Source of the DNA: Folioceros fuciformis
Lineage: Eukaryota; Anthocerotophyta; Anthocerotopsida; Anthocerotales
DNA length: 64,000 nucleotides
Direction of reading: 5' to 3'
NCBI GenBank assembly: GCA_049999805.1
Contig: JBNGIO010006371.1
Span: 469,049 to 533,048 of the forward strand
Part shown: in pieces, positions 46,101 to 56,401 of the stretch
How the letters are laid out: each line of letters opens with the position of its first letter
Position numbering within the stretch: position 1 is the first letter of the stretch
Notes under the pieces: model-generated
The model's database searches: none
The model's input: the letters and a program-made list of their open reading frames with translations, nothing else
What the model was told of the DNA's origin: nothing
Program-made: the position numbers and the translations under genes

Positions 46101-46431
46101 TAGCTCCTTTTATCACACTGTAAAAGAGTGAACTGGAAATGGGAAATTCTGCTTGCACCAGAACTCCCAGAGCCTCCACGGCCTCAGTCAGCTCCCCCTG
46201 TCGACATAGTTCCAGCATGACTTCAGCTGTTACTCTCCTTTCGCACAATGCAGGCCCCCGAGGCCCAGGATCGCCCGGCAAGGTCAAGTAGGATGTGAGG
46301 GCACGACGACCCATCTGCATATCAAGAGCAGCCAGCTGCGCATGCACCCAAGTGTATAATCCAGGAAATACTGTATCCGCCACAGTTCTGGGAAATAACC
46401 CTCTGTGGACGAGGTTCCCCCAGCCACACAT
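43138..46431 (-). CDS. PLS-class PPR protein with frameshifted C terminus
   Basis: Intronless, 1097 residues from the ATG at 46431 (MCGWGNLVHRGLFPR). It has the same architecture as its tandem partner at 39429-42746: one diverged set, then about six modules near 104 residues (for example CGSLEDAQAVFDGLSQKDVV), then E-type motifs (SCMVDLLGRAGQLDKAL, SWWTDMEGLVHSFAVGD). The frame ends at LTRGEFLRY. One base off, the next codons read LKEGYSPHL, which matches the partner's MEEGYLPQF and the family's consensus at that place. So a single-base indel has truncated the end of the E+ region. Function is probably organelle RNA editing or processing, if still active. Confidence 0.92.
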   Translation of the reverse strand: MCGWGNLVHRGLFPRTVADTVFPGLYTWVHAQLAALDMQMGRRALTSYLTLPGDPGPRGPALCERRVTAEVMLELCRQGELTEAVEALGVLVQAEFPISSSLFYSVIKGAKNDLVLSRRVHALTVKQGHGSDTFLCNHMLRMYASHSRLQEAMDVFTMVAKPDAFMWSSIISVHVKHGQAQQAIQLYHQMRGSSVKPDGRVFIAALQACSRAADLKTGQQVHADVLASGVEPDVFVSCCLVDMYARSGDLAGARKVFDGLPQKDVVTWNAMISGYSQKGLGQEALHLHGEMVEEGIAAPDGVTFACLLQACASVGTAALEKGRQLHKQVEDKGLELNAVVGCSLVNMYAKCGSLHDAQGVFDRLPQKTVVTWTAMIIGYSQNGMSEEALHLHSAMEREGISLPDALTFVCLLQACATVGSMALEKGKQLHSQIKEQGLQASLFVANALINMYGQCGSLEDAQTLFDELGQKDVTTWTSLISSYAQHDMGNEALHIYSAMQEEGTTVPSTMTFVWLLQACACVGTLALEKGKQLHSQIKEQRLEADMLVINNVLNMYAKCGSLEDAQGIFDGTAQKDVVTWTTMIACYTRQGKGQEALDLYDSMQLENIAPPDSLTFVCLLQACASVGKPALEKGRQLHAQLQGIRIERSVGCSLVHMYAKCGSLEDAQAVFDGLSQKDVVTWTALIAGYSQQGMGLEALQLYTAMQKEECAAPDSVTFVCLLQACASVGAPALETGKQLHMQMKEHGFLADMFVANSLISMYGKCGSLHDARKVFEGVAVKDVVTWNAMIGGYSEQGMAQDAFCLFSAMQRESNVRPNSVTFVCLLQACAVVGALHAGRQIHSQIKAQGLQDDPTVSKSLINMYAKAGSMVDAQEVFDTLPERDIIAWNALIAGYTRQGDSELVFGLIHRMKEDGIRPDGVTFLSVMAVCSHAGLVDKGREYFEDMSRLHGITPTPKHYSCMVDLLGRAGQLDKALAMARAMPVQPHDAVWHALLGACQKWSNVDVGLRAFHEAVKVDEKDPAAYILMANIYTSAQMWEEAEEMHVRRNGVGARKQPGQSWWTDMEGLVHSFAVGDSRHPETGAVCSKLTRGEFLRY

Positions 46432-48299
46432 TCTGTGCCCACAGCCAGGGTTTGTTGCAAAGAAGCTGCACCTCGGTCAACTAACAGTTGACACCACAGT
46501 ACATCGACTACATCCCTGCACTCAACCACCAAGTTGTCCTTCGCAGGAATTAAAAGCGACTGTCCAGACGGCCATGACCCGATGGAGCGCATGCTGCAGC
46601 TAGGGCAGAGTACAGCTGGATGCACAAAAGCCGTGTATGCTGTGCACAATGGCTGAGGCAAGGATGGACTGTGAGGAACCGCTCACTAAACCTAAACCCT
46701 TTTTCCACAGGAAATAAACGATACAAACCCGTAAGGGGAGAGACGATCAGCAAGGCCCTGGCGCGCGCTCAAGTGAAAGGACCCGCATCTGGACGCCTGA
46801 TGTAGCTTGTGCCCCTGTCAGAATCAGAAATCCTAGCAACGCAAGCTGTCATGGCACGGAGATGGTTTTGCAGGGGATGAACATGAAAAACGTTACTTTT
46901 TTATAAAATTTGACAATCTTTCACATCTCAAGCTGCTAAACTTCGCTGATAGCTCATGTGGCCACAACCAGAAGAAAAGAGAAGTTATGAACATTCGCCG
47001 CTATCTACTACCAGTTTTCGCACGAGCTCCCATTGCATAACAACGCTAGGCCAAGTTTGTTGCTATGACCGTCGGGCTTAACATTTGACAGGCACCTCAG
47101 ATACGTATACAATTGCAGGGACGTCTACTTCCGTTGTCCTTGCTGTACAAAAGGAGAACACATGGAAGGCTCAACAAGACCGTCAGGTTGAGCAACCACG
47201 GTAGACACATACATCGCTTCTTACAACCTGCCAAGCTTGAACAAGGCGGTCCAGTGCTACATCCTTTCCACCCTGGATCAGGGCTGTGTAGCAGAAGACT
47301 TCTACAACTCCAAGACCACCCAGGCTGCCGTTGTCGGATACATCTGTTCACAGTATCAGCTGCTGAGCCATTTCTTCCTGCAGGCCTGTTGGCTCAGAAT
47401 CATCAAAGCTACATTATATCCAGCACCAGTTCCATCTCAGGTTTCAACATATCGTAATAGCTACCTACATAACCGAACGTCAATACTAACAACAACGAGC
47501 ATCTACAAGGAAGTCAGGGTGGTTGACAAGTTTTCCCTCCATATACACCATTCCCTAACAGTGCACATGTAGGGGAACCTGTTGATGACCCTAACGTCAT
47601 CCAACAGATTCCTGTCTGCCATGCTTCGTTTCCCAGTGAGCAAGGAGGCCCAGCCGCTACATGGAATACAGAAATCATGCAGAGATACCTAACATGGAAA
47701 AGCAGGCCTGAGTACCGGACCCGCATCTGGCAGGCAAGGGGAAGACCGCATGAGCGATAGTGCAGTGTCGAGCATTTTGAAACCCTCGCCTGACTAATGA
47801 TGGTAGGCACCTACGTACTCGTTCTTCCGCCCATGAGCACGGCCTTTCCTTTTTGATCTCCAGTGGGTCGCAACTTGATGTGGAATCAGCTGAGCAGCCA
47901 CCACTCGAATCATGACCGTGCACAGCTGGGCACCCATTTCACGTGGAGCACATTGTAGTTGTCCAGTTTGAGAGCAAGAGCATCAACTACCCGCATCACC
48001 ATCCACGTAAGTAACACATAATTCCTCAGAAACATCAACAATGGAGGTAGGTGGCTCTGCAAGTAGTGAGAAAAGACTGTTGACCATTGCTCCGTCTTTC
48101 CACCGAAGACGCATGCAAGAGCGTGAAGGCAGAACACAAGTCCCTGACTGACACTAAGAGGCAAACAGTGAGATAAATGCCACATGAAGCCCGTGACAGG
48201 AATGTAGTCATGGAAATAACAGCCAAAGGGCACCTTGTATTAAATTGTCCAGGTACAAGCATCTGTTCACTGAAAAGAGGACAATACGAATGGAACAGT
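46432..48299. other. Intergenic with a PPR gene scrap
   Basis: Upstream region of the PPR gene and 3' flank of the F-box gene. Apart from the PPR scrap at 47170-47235, no recognisable feature. Confidence 0.4.
47170..47235 (-). pseudogene. Short PPR gene relic
   Basis: The plus-strand sequence around ACATCGCTTCTTACAACCTG closely resembles 45965-45992 in the intact PPR gene (ACATCCATCGCTTCTTGCAA, then CCTGG) and the equivalent place in its partner. The match extends over about 55 bases. It marks a fourth, nearly erased copy of the same gene. Confidence 0.5.
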
Positions 48300-49421
48300 T
48301 CAAGCTAGTGGCAAACATTCATTTGAGTTTAGAAGCATATAAGCCCCCCACCTGGGTTCATAAGAAACGAGTGGGCCATGTAGATATGAAGGCAGTGTAA
48401 TCCAAGACTTGTTCGAATGATCGTACTTGACGATGCAATGGTATCTTTTTCCTGTTCCAACATACAGCTCTCCCTTGGCTCCCCCCGCACACTGCGATAT
48501 TTGAGGTTTAACGAAACACTTGCACTTCTTCACTGGCATGGGTCCCCAGTCTTCCCATATGCCGGTCAAGATGTCCATGCAGAACACCTCGATCCCTCTA
48601 ATATGCGGGGATATCTTCCCAGCACGACCTACCAGCATAACCTGGCCTGCGCTACCTGCAAGCCTGGGGAACTTTAGATATGATAGCATGGGTGAGGAAA
48701 CTGCAGTCCACAGATCAAGTCGGCAATCATATGCTCCAAGCACCAAGCCTCCAAAGCACTTTGCAAATATGCAATACACATGTGCACCGACGACAACTGC
48801 ATCCAAAATCTCTGAACACGGTACGGGCCATTCGCTAGCAGATGGTCTCCAATCCCCGACAGCCGAATGATATATCACTGTGCTGAACCCGTGGGGAACT
48901 ACGTGACCGAACGCCAGAACACGATAACTCAGAGGATATGTATTCTCATCCACCTGGAGAGAAATTACCGCTCCATCACATACCTCTAACGGGGGCAATA
49001 GCTTCACATACTGGGACAAGGGATCTATAAGGTAGACAGACACATGATCGATATGTACGTTAACAGCACATAGCAGCCCCGATGCTCCTGAGCAAAACTC
49101 AGACCGCGACGGAAGCCCGTGAGCCCCTTGAAGCCTGTATGTTTTTTTCTCGCCAGAAGAGTAAGCCAGCATCGTGTTTCCACCACCCCGCCCAAGTAGC
49201 CAGGGGTGCCGCGCAGGTGCTCGGCTGCAGCTCTGCTTGAACCGGTCGGAGAAGATCAGCTCCTTCCACCCCTTGCAAACAGTGGCGGCGCGGAAGCGAC
49301 TAGGAGCGGGCAGAGCAACCAACACTCGCTCTATCAGCTCGTTTGGCAACCTCTCCCACACACCTTCTTTCTCAATACCAACGTCACCTTCATGTTTCTG
49401 CTCCTTCTTGTCGGGCTCCAT
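48300..49421 (-). CDS. F-box protein
   Basis: Intronless, 373 residues from the ATG at 49421. The F-box is at about residues 20-60: VWERLPNELIERVLVALPAP followed by SRFRAATVCKGWKELI. The remainder contains repeated beta-strand-like segments with Gly-Trp spacing (AVGDWRPSASEWPVPC, GIWEDWGPMPVKKC, YDHSNKSWITLP), suggesting a kelch-like or F-box-associated beta-propeller for substrate binding. F-box proteins are the substrate adaptors of SCF ubiquitin ligases. The target is unknown. No lesion seen. Confidence 0.88.
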   Translation of the reverse strand: MEPDKKEQKHEGDVGIEKEGVWERLPNELIERVLVALPAPSRFRAATVCKGWKELIFSDRFKQSCSRAPARHPWLLGRGGGNTMLAYSSGEKKTYRLQGAHGLPSRSEFCSGASGLLCAVNVHIDHVSVYLIDPLSQYVKLLPPLEVCDGAVISLQVDENTYPLSYRVLAFGHVVPHGFSTVIYHSAVGDWRPSASEWPVPCSEILDAVVVGAHVYCIFAKCFGGLVLGAYDCRLDLWTAVSSPMLSYLKFPRLAGSAGQVMLVGRAGKISPHIRGIEVFCMDILTGIWEDWGPMPVKKCKCFVKPQISQCAGGAKGELYVGTGKRYHCIVKYDHSNKSWITLPSYLHGPLVSYEPRWGAYMLLNSNECLPLA

Positions 49422-49451
49422 GAGCGGGTCCGTGTCACTTGCCCTGAACAC

Positions 49452-50750
49452 TGCTCACCAAAAGGGACGCTAGCACAATCCTCAAGGCACGACACCGACC
49501 CAAATCACCTTCCAAACCCTCAGCTGGCAGTCACAGAACAATCACGTCACAGGACCCGCGCATTAGCCCTAAAAGTTGCAAGAATCCGAACACTGCACCT
49601 AGCTCCTCTCACATCTCTCCATCCCAAACCGAAGGAGCGTACTGTGGAGGCCGGAACACCTACAAAGGAATCAAGGATCTGCGCACAGAGAACAGGCAGT
49701 GCGAGAAAGGAACTCTCTCCTCACTACCATCACCACCGGCCGAACCTTCGATGCCAAGGCAATGAGAAAAGATCTTTGGCGTTCCAGCAGACGGGCACGG
49801 CGCTCACGTCTTGCTCGACTTCGGAGCTTGGAAAGTTGTACACGGAATGTGGTCTTCTAGCTTGAATGGCCTTAACTTGGTAGTCGTCATACTCTTAGGG
49901 CTACGTAGGGTTGCCATGACAAAGTCTCCATAATCGGGAAGGGCTTAATGAAGCGAGAAGATTAGGTACTGAATCGATTCCTATTATACACGTGTACCGT
50001 CCAACGGGCGGCCGGCAAGCGTCGCGGCCAAACCTCGTCGCGAACAGAGCACACAGTTTGATCGAAACAAGCTACAACGGTGCCCCAAGGTTGCTATCCC
50101 CTTCGGAGGAAGGTGAGTTGAGAAAGTGCTTACTCTCAGCCTGATCAAAACGGCCTCAGAGTCCCCAATCTCTGTGAGACTTGTGTTTTTTACTGTTTTT
50201 CTCTCCCTGCAGTCTGCTTGATCTACCTAGCTACAATTTCCACACACGAGAGTGCATCTAACAACACAACCCGCAGCAAGAAGTTCCAGCAGTATGAGTA
50301 AAATTCGACTCGCTCGATTTTCAGACCACAAAAACGTTCACAGCCGGTGCCGCGCACTTAAAGGAATTCTCCCGGTGACGGTTGATTCGCGGCTGTGAGA
50401 TTGACGCTTGTGACCTCCACGCTTCACTCCAGCTCCTACATACACTTTACTAGACTTGACATTGAACTCCTACAAGACTGAAAGCAAAAAGGAATCCATC
50501 GGCCAGAAGCAAGCCCGAGAGAGAGAGAGGAGCATTTATGATTCGATGCGCAGTGTCTTGCCTACTCCCAGTCCACCAAATCCGTCATCTCTTGCCTCCG
50601 TAAGACAAAATATACAAACTTTTCTCCTCCTCTGCCTTCTCCTCCTCCACCTTCACCTCCCATCACTATACCTTCCCCTCCTCCTCCTCCGTTGCATAAA
50701 CCTTAGATAGCAATCCGAGTGATTGCGCCCAGTCCTCGCCGGCGAGCGAA
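49452..50750. other. Intergenic
   Basis: Upstream of the F-box gene and 3' of the SAUR gene. Contains CT-rich tracts at 50625-50700. The open frame at 49206-49865 is largely the antisense of the F-box gene and lacks family resemblance. Confidence 0.4.
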
Positions 50751-51266
50751 TCAATCGCAGCCGTCGTAGAAAGTCAGAAGGGAGTCCAGCTCGGTGTTCC
50801 AGGCCGCAGGGTCCTGCTTACCGAGCATCCACACCAGGTGTTCAAACAGCACCACATCACACGCAATGGTGAGGCCGCCTTGGTGCCCGAATCCGTACTC
50901 CTGCTCCGACTTGTCCAGCAGAACCTTAAACAGGCGATGGCTGAGCCACTCCGTACTGATGACGAAGCGGCGGCGCTCCGTCCCGACATACACCGCCAGG
51001 AACCCCTGAGGCACGTCCTCGGGGCACTGGCCCGCGTCGTCCTCGTCATCGAAATCGCCGTCCAAGTCCGACATATCGAAGGAGCGGGACTTCCGCAGGC
51101 TAACGTCGTCAGAGAAACAGGCGGAGGAGAAGGACATGGACCTGGAGGAGCTCCGAAGCGAGGAGAGCGAGGAGTAGGAGCGGTTCTGCTTTGCCATCCT
51201 CCGCCACTTCTTCACCACCTCCAAGATCCGCTCCATTCTAGAGGAGCCGTTGGTCTGGACCGCCAT
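50751..51266 (-). CDS. SAUR-like auxin-responsive protein
   Basis: Intronless, 171 residues from the ATG at 51266; another possible start is the Met at 51236 (MERILEVVKKW). The N-terminal part is basic and Ser-rich, followed by an acidic stretch (DLDGDFDDEDDAG). The SAUR domain follows: DVPQGFLAVYVGTERRRFVI, then STEWLSHRLFKVLLDKSEQE and LTIACDVVLFEHLVWML. In angiosperms SAURs inhibit PP2C.D phosphatases and so activate plasma-membrane proton pumps during auxin-driven growth. Whether this holds here is inference. Confidence 0.92.
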   Translation of the reverse strand: MAVQTNGSSRMERILEVVKKWRRMAKQNRSYSSLSSLRSSSRSMSFSSACFSDDVSLRKSRSFDMSDLDGDFDDEDDAGQCPEDVPQGFLAVYVGTERRRFVISTEWLSHRLFKVLLDKSEQEYGFGHQGGLTIACDVVLFEHLVWMLGKQDPAAWNTELDSLLTFYDGCD

Positions 51267-51620
51267 TCCAGCAAGAAGCAGAACCGCGGAAAGCCGCAGA
51301 GCTTCGAAGATTGTTCCCCCTTTGCTTGCCCTTGGCTCCTTAGCTTTGCGCTGCTTTACTGCAGCGCTGCGCACTCGAGCTCAGCCATAGCGGCTACGAA
51401 GGCGGCGGCAACTGAATTCAAGAAAGCGCCGCAGCCTCGGCGAGAGGAAGGCGGTGGCGGGAAAGGACATGACACGCGGTGAGCGGAGTCGCGGGGGGCT
51501 CGGGGCGACGAGAGTGGAGCATGGAGGGCGAGGCGCACCGGAAGCTTAGAGGGAGGAATTCGGCCCGAAGGTTCGGACTCGGCTGCTAGGCAAATGAGCA
51601 AGTCCATATGTGCGGAGACA

Positions 51621-51629
51621 CTATTTATA
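51621..51629 (-). promoter_or_regulatory. Candidate TATA box for the SAUR gene
   Basis: The minus strand reads GCGTATAAATAGTGTC about 360 bp upstream of the SAUR start codon, an excellent TATA consensus. It implies a leader of roughly 330 bases. Confidence 0.5.
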
Positions 51630-51639
51630 CGCTTGCGGC

Positions 51640-52902
51640 TGCTGGTGGCGGCCAGTGGCTCTCACCGGCAGCATCCGTCAATTAGGCTACACCCCGGGAC
51701 GGCCTGTCAGACTGTCACTTCCCTTGCCCCTTCCACTTTCGCCCCTGCTCACATTTGGCGAAACCGCCCACAAATTGCTTCACCAACACAAACAAAACCG
51801 TCCACAGAATTCCTGATGAATCTTCACTCTCAAATTTTATGCCATCCATTTGCTACCAGTAGATTCTATGGTTGCCAAAGTCGGTAGCTCTTTACAAAAA
51901 TCAGTTTCATGTGAGCATACATGCTTAACCACATACATGTATGTTCAACGGTTTTGTGAATTATTATTATGATAATTAAATATATATTCCTATTATTTGA
52001 ATAAGAAAAAAGGATAATGACAACAAGTACAAAATAATAGAAAAAAAATATTATCCAAAATCACAAATCTCAAGAAAGAGAAACCGTACGTATGGACTGA
52101 TTGCGCATTTGCGGAATCCCTTAATCCCAATTTTCGAAAATCGCGCCTACATTAAGCGAATTTAGACTGAACGAAATCCGAAAAGATGACCACCAGGATA
52201 TGTAAGTACAAGTAGTTCCAAAATTGGAGCACGGCTTTGGGAACACGGAGAAATGTGGTCGCGCGTGAAATGAACTGATCTTGGCGCAACCAAGTGGTGG
52301 CGAAATCGGGGCACTTGAGGCGGGTTTGATTCTTCCCTAGGTGAGTGCTGCTCAGAAGAGCCCGTTTAAGGCTCAGAAAAGAAGCCTTGTTCAGGACGTC
52401 GTGTATGCATGCGGGGAGGGTGTAATTGAGCGGAGCCCATCTATAACGGATTGGGTCCTCCAAGGCAGGTTTTCCGGCTCTTGAGAATTGTGCATGCACG
52501 GAGTGTATGCAGTCGTCCAAGATAAATAGCCAGAGCCAAGTACAAGGCGCTTTAATCAGGATGCATGTGGGGAATTGGAATGCACTTCCTGGGTTGCAGC
52601 CACCTTAGATGAGTGGAAATGAAATGCCATGCCAAAGTCACTTGTACTTCCACCTCCAGAAAATCAAGGCCCATATGCACCTAAGGCATATGGGTTGCAA
52701 TCCAATATGGTTGGCAGTAGATTTCAATTTTATGTACCTAGTCAGGTACTATAGATAATATCTATGGAAAAGATGCGACTATCTTCAACCATGTTCGCAA
52801 GAGGAAGAATGTCTTCTTTGATAGATAGTGATGATATGGACTGTCGTCGTGAAACGAAAGTCTTCATATCTCAAACTAGCTATTGAATGTTTGGTGATGC
52901 AT
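51640..52902. other. Intergenic
   Basis: AT-rich around 51950-52080. A minus-strand frame at 52152-52520 has no family resemblance. No RNA gene seen. Confidence 0.35.
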
Positions 52903-53099
52903 GTGTTGCTCTTCTTCTTCACTACTGAAGTGTGAAAATAGAAATGTGTTGCTCTTCTTCCTCACTACTGAAGTGTGAAAATAGAAATGTGTTGCTCTTC
53001 TTCTACACTACTGAAGTGTGAAAATAAAAATGTGTTGCTCTTCTTCTTTTCACTACTGCTCTTCTTCTTCTTCACTACTGAAGTGTGAAAATAGAAATG
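52903..53099. repeat. 43-bp tandem repeat
   Basis: Four to five copies of a unit beginning TGTTGCTCTTCTTCTTCACT and ending GTGTGAAAATAGAAATG. The last copy carries an extra partial duplication of its CTTCTTC part. Confidence 0.92.
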
Positions 53100-53152
53100 G
53101 AGAGTGTCAAGCATAGAGTTGTTATTCAAGATCTTGTATATTCATCACAAGG

Positions 53153-53292
53153 GAGTGATCCATAGTCTTGTATTCTATGCAAGGTGATACATAGTCTTGC
53201 ATTCTATGCATGGAGTGATCCATAGTCTTGGATTCTCAGCAAGGCAGTGCTCCATAGTCTTGCATGCAAGAAGTAATCCATAAGCATTCTAT
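53153..53292. repeat. Degenerate repeat of about 34 bp
   Basis: About four copies built around ATCCATAGTCTTG and TTCTATGCAAGG, each diverged. It starts some 50 bp after the 43-bp repeat ends but shares no sequence with it. Confidence 0.8.
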
Positions 53293-53382
53293 GGAAAGGA
53301 GTGTATTTCCTTCCTAGGTACAGGTTTTGAATGCCTACAATGGTGGTGTAGGCGATAAGGGGCAGAGGAAGCTAGAAGGAAG

Positions 53383-53494
53383 GAGAGGCGAGTGAATTTT
53401 GAGGAGGTCATTCAAGAGTAGTAGTGGATTGGTGGATCGAGAGGCGAGTGAATTTTGAGGAAGTCATTCAAGAGTAGTAGTGGATTGGTGGATC
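53383..53494. repeat. 56-bp direct repeat, two copies
   Basis: Copies at 53383-53438 and 53439-53494, beginning GAGAGGCGAGTGAATTTTGA, differ at about one base. Very recent duplication. Confidence 0.92.
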
Positions 53495-56401
53495 AAATGC
53501 AGATGTGGAAGAGGAATGGGAATCGGTGCGTTCACCTGAGAAGATCTTCTGATGACGAGGAGGCAAGTGCTGGGGCGTGAGTGGTGGAAGGACATGCCAT
53601 TTTGAAGGTAGAGCCTGCGTGCTAACAGCTGAGGCTAAAGAAAGAGAGACAAAGCGACTGAGAAGCAACATTCCACAGGCAGCCACCAAATAGGCTCCGG
53701 CCCACTTGGGTGAGGGGCAAGGGGAGGGAAGCAGGGGCAGGGCCCACGCCCACGAGCCTACAGGCGGCCGGCACAAGCCATCTCGCGTCTCTGGCAAACT
53801 CTCTGCACCTCAATCACTGAGAGAATGTGATAGACGGGAAGACAGGGAAGGAGGACGGAAGACGCGAGATACAGAGGCGCGAGGGACCTGTGACGGAGAG
53901 GAGTAGTGAGTGATGTGCCTCTGCCGTCATTTCTGACAATCCTCTATCACAGACGAGGCCCTACTAGAGGTGGCCGACCACTGGCCAGGCAGCAAGGCTG
54001 AGGTAATCCAGTATGTGCCAGTTCAGTACCACTGGGGCCCGGCCATCCCCAAATTGATTGTCTCACCAAGTGTCTCACGTGGGAGTTGGTAAACGGTGAA
54101 TCCCGTCGCTCCAAATGGCGCGCTGGAGTCTGAATGGCCTGCGTCGCCCCGATTGGATGCGGCTCTCCGTCGCTGCTGCCGCACCTGCTGCAGCTGGGGA
54201 TGGCACACATGCCGTGCCTTCTCATGCATTGCCTGCGATATTAAACCCGTTCTGTGGCTTGTCTCTGTTGCGGAACTGGTGGCTCATGTTCCCCAACTCT
54301 CCACCAGAGATATGTGTGCTACGAAGCGACGAGGCCAACCACCCCCGAGCCCCGAGCTTCTGAAGGAGCCAGAGTCTAGATACTGGCGAAACCCTTGTCA
54401 TGGCGGAACCCGATTCCTGTTGCACCCACCATTAGGGCTACAGTATTACGTACCCATAACCTGGGGTGCTGAGCACGGACTGGTATAAGAGAATCAGGAC
54501 AAGGACGACGTGGTGTCCCGGACCTGCACTTCATGGTTGATTCATGACAGGATTCTCCATCTCCGCCCACTGTTTGTCCTTGCCGTCACCACGTTGCCCT
54601 TGCGGACTCCGAATCAAAGCTCCACACCCCAAATGTGGCTTCCCAGCTGCATGCTGCATGGATGTCTCCGGTGGCCTGCTGTGGATGTGGAGGAGCTCTC
54701 GCTTCCGTGATGTGGTTTTGGGTCAACGAGGCACGTAATAGCACGCCTGGCAGCTAGCACTCGTAGTTTCCCTAGGATCCACCGTTGCAGGAGGTTCTGA
54801 CTAGATGAGCCTGTCCATGACATAACCTCCCCACTCCTGCAACTGCCTTGTGATCCATTTCACACACGTAGTACTCTATACCCTTTTTCCTCCCGCATCC
54901 GATTCGAGCCGGGAGTGAAGGCTGCTTCTGTGTGAAGACTGTACATAAAGAGAGAACGCGGTTTCCAGTTGACATTGAGGTGGCTGTTTCGATGAGGCAG
55001 GCCATAGCGGCGCTTCGATAAAGTGGTGCAACTGCTGCTGCTTCCGCGCCTGCAGACATGGCAAAGTTGCAAGTACACATATATACACGAAACCCACAGA
55101 AAAAATACAGTACCTATAAGTACAATGCCGTGTCTGAAATTCGGACGGATATTGGGATTGGGCATCCAAAGTCAAACAGCTTCCACTGGAGCAGGCTGCA
55201 TCTATAGTGAACGTCCCGTGTTGTGCCCTGCTGAACATTGGATTGTGGATTGCTGTTGCCTGCAAACTTTGTAGCAGAGCTTTATTCCTGTCAGCTGGAG
55301 CATGCCACCTCCCATGCCTTGATGTCTCCGTGGTTGAAGTACATTGGACACACGGGGTCATGTCGTCCAAGTTTCAGTCTCTGACAGGTGTGAAAAACGT
55401 CTTGGCTGTAGAAACTTACACTAGCCACATCCCCTGCTTAGTCTTAGTTACTCAACCCTTTGTTCAAGGCTTCGTGGATACTCTCTTTGAGAAGGACTTG
55501 GCTCATGCGGATTACCTTTCCAATTTGGGGGACCCACAAGTGGCATTTAACATCCTCCTCTCTTCGTACTTTATTCAATACCCTTGTTCAACATTGCTAG
55601 CAAGCTTGAGGAGCTTTGACTATAAAATATGCAAACTGGGTGGGCTCTACCAGGCTGTCAAACCCCTGAAAGCTATCTGTATATCTGTGCCGCTCAGTGC
55701 CTCGTTCACGGAAATTACCACGGAAAGCAACTTAATCAAAATGGACATGTAGAGGCAAGTACCGTCGACTGAGGTAGACTCCACGCAAGGGTACTCTCTC
55801 CTCATGTGCGCTTGGAGTGTGTAGAGAGGATTACGGCGGTCATGGCTATCCCCATGACTGACGAATCCTTTCAAGCTTGGACTCTTGTCAGCTCAAGACC
55901 ACTAACATGCTATCGCTTGGAGGCTGTACAACCAAGCCCACAGCCGTGCAGCACAAGGCGTGTTCCGCAAGACGCTCCACGCACCCTTCGTCCACGACGG
56001 TGGAGGACCCGGCAATCAAAACTGTAATATTAAATCCTCGGAAATATTTGACTTGCCTACCATCCGTAATGTCTTGTCCACGAACTAGCCGCGTTACAGA
56101 GACTGACAAAACGGAATACGCATGTGCAACCACCGCCAGAGGGAGGAGCTGCAAGAAATCATAAAACATTCGTAAGGTCTGACGTGAAAAGGAGGGCGGT
56201 ACAGCTTAGGTGAGGAATACACTGGAGGCCCTTGACCCAAAAAAAAGTCACATCCGAATTCTATATCCGAGCAGCAGCGCAAACAGACGGTCGTAGAGAA
56301 GAAAGGATTGAACCTGGTTTTTAGAGCACGCTACCCGCTAGACAAGCTAATCTCACATTTGAACCAAAATTGTTTGCTTCGTTAAGAGTACCTACAAAAA
56401 A
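53495..56401. other. Intergenic
   Basis: About 2.9 kb. One plus-strand frame from an ATG at about 55360 to 55752 encodes 130 residues (segments TQPFVQGFVDTLFEKDLAHA and YLSNLGDPQVAFNILLSS) without recognisable family. It is more protein-like than its neighbours but unsupported by similarity. The rest shows no feature. Confidence 0.35.

Noticed and set aside
52152-52520. 122-codon minus-strand frame
   Set aside because: No recognisable domain, AT-rich surroundings and no support for expression or splicing.
56305-56370. tRNA-like sequence on the minus strand (AGGTTCAATCC resembling a B box)
   Set aside because: No acceptor stem pairs and the anticodon arm is missing, so it cannot fold as a tRNA.
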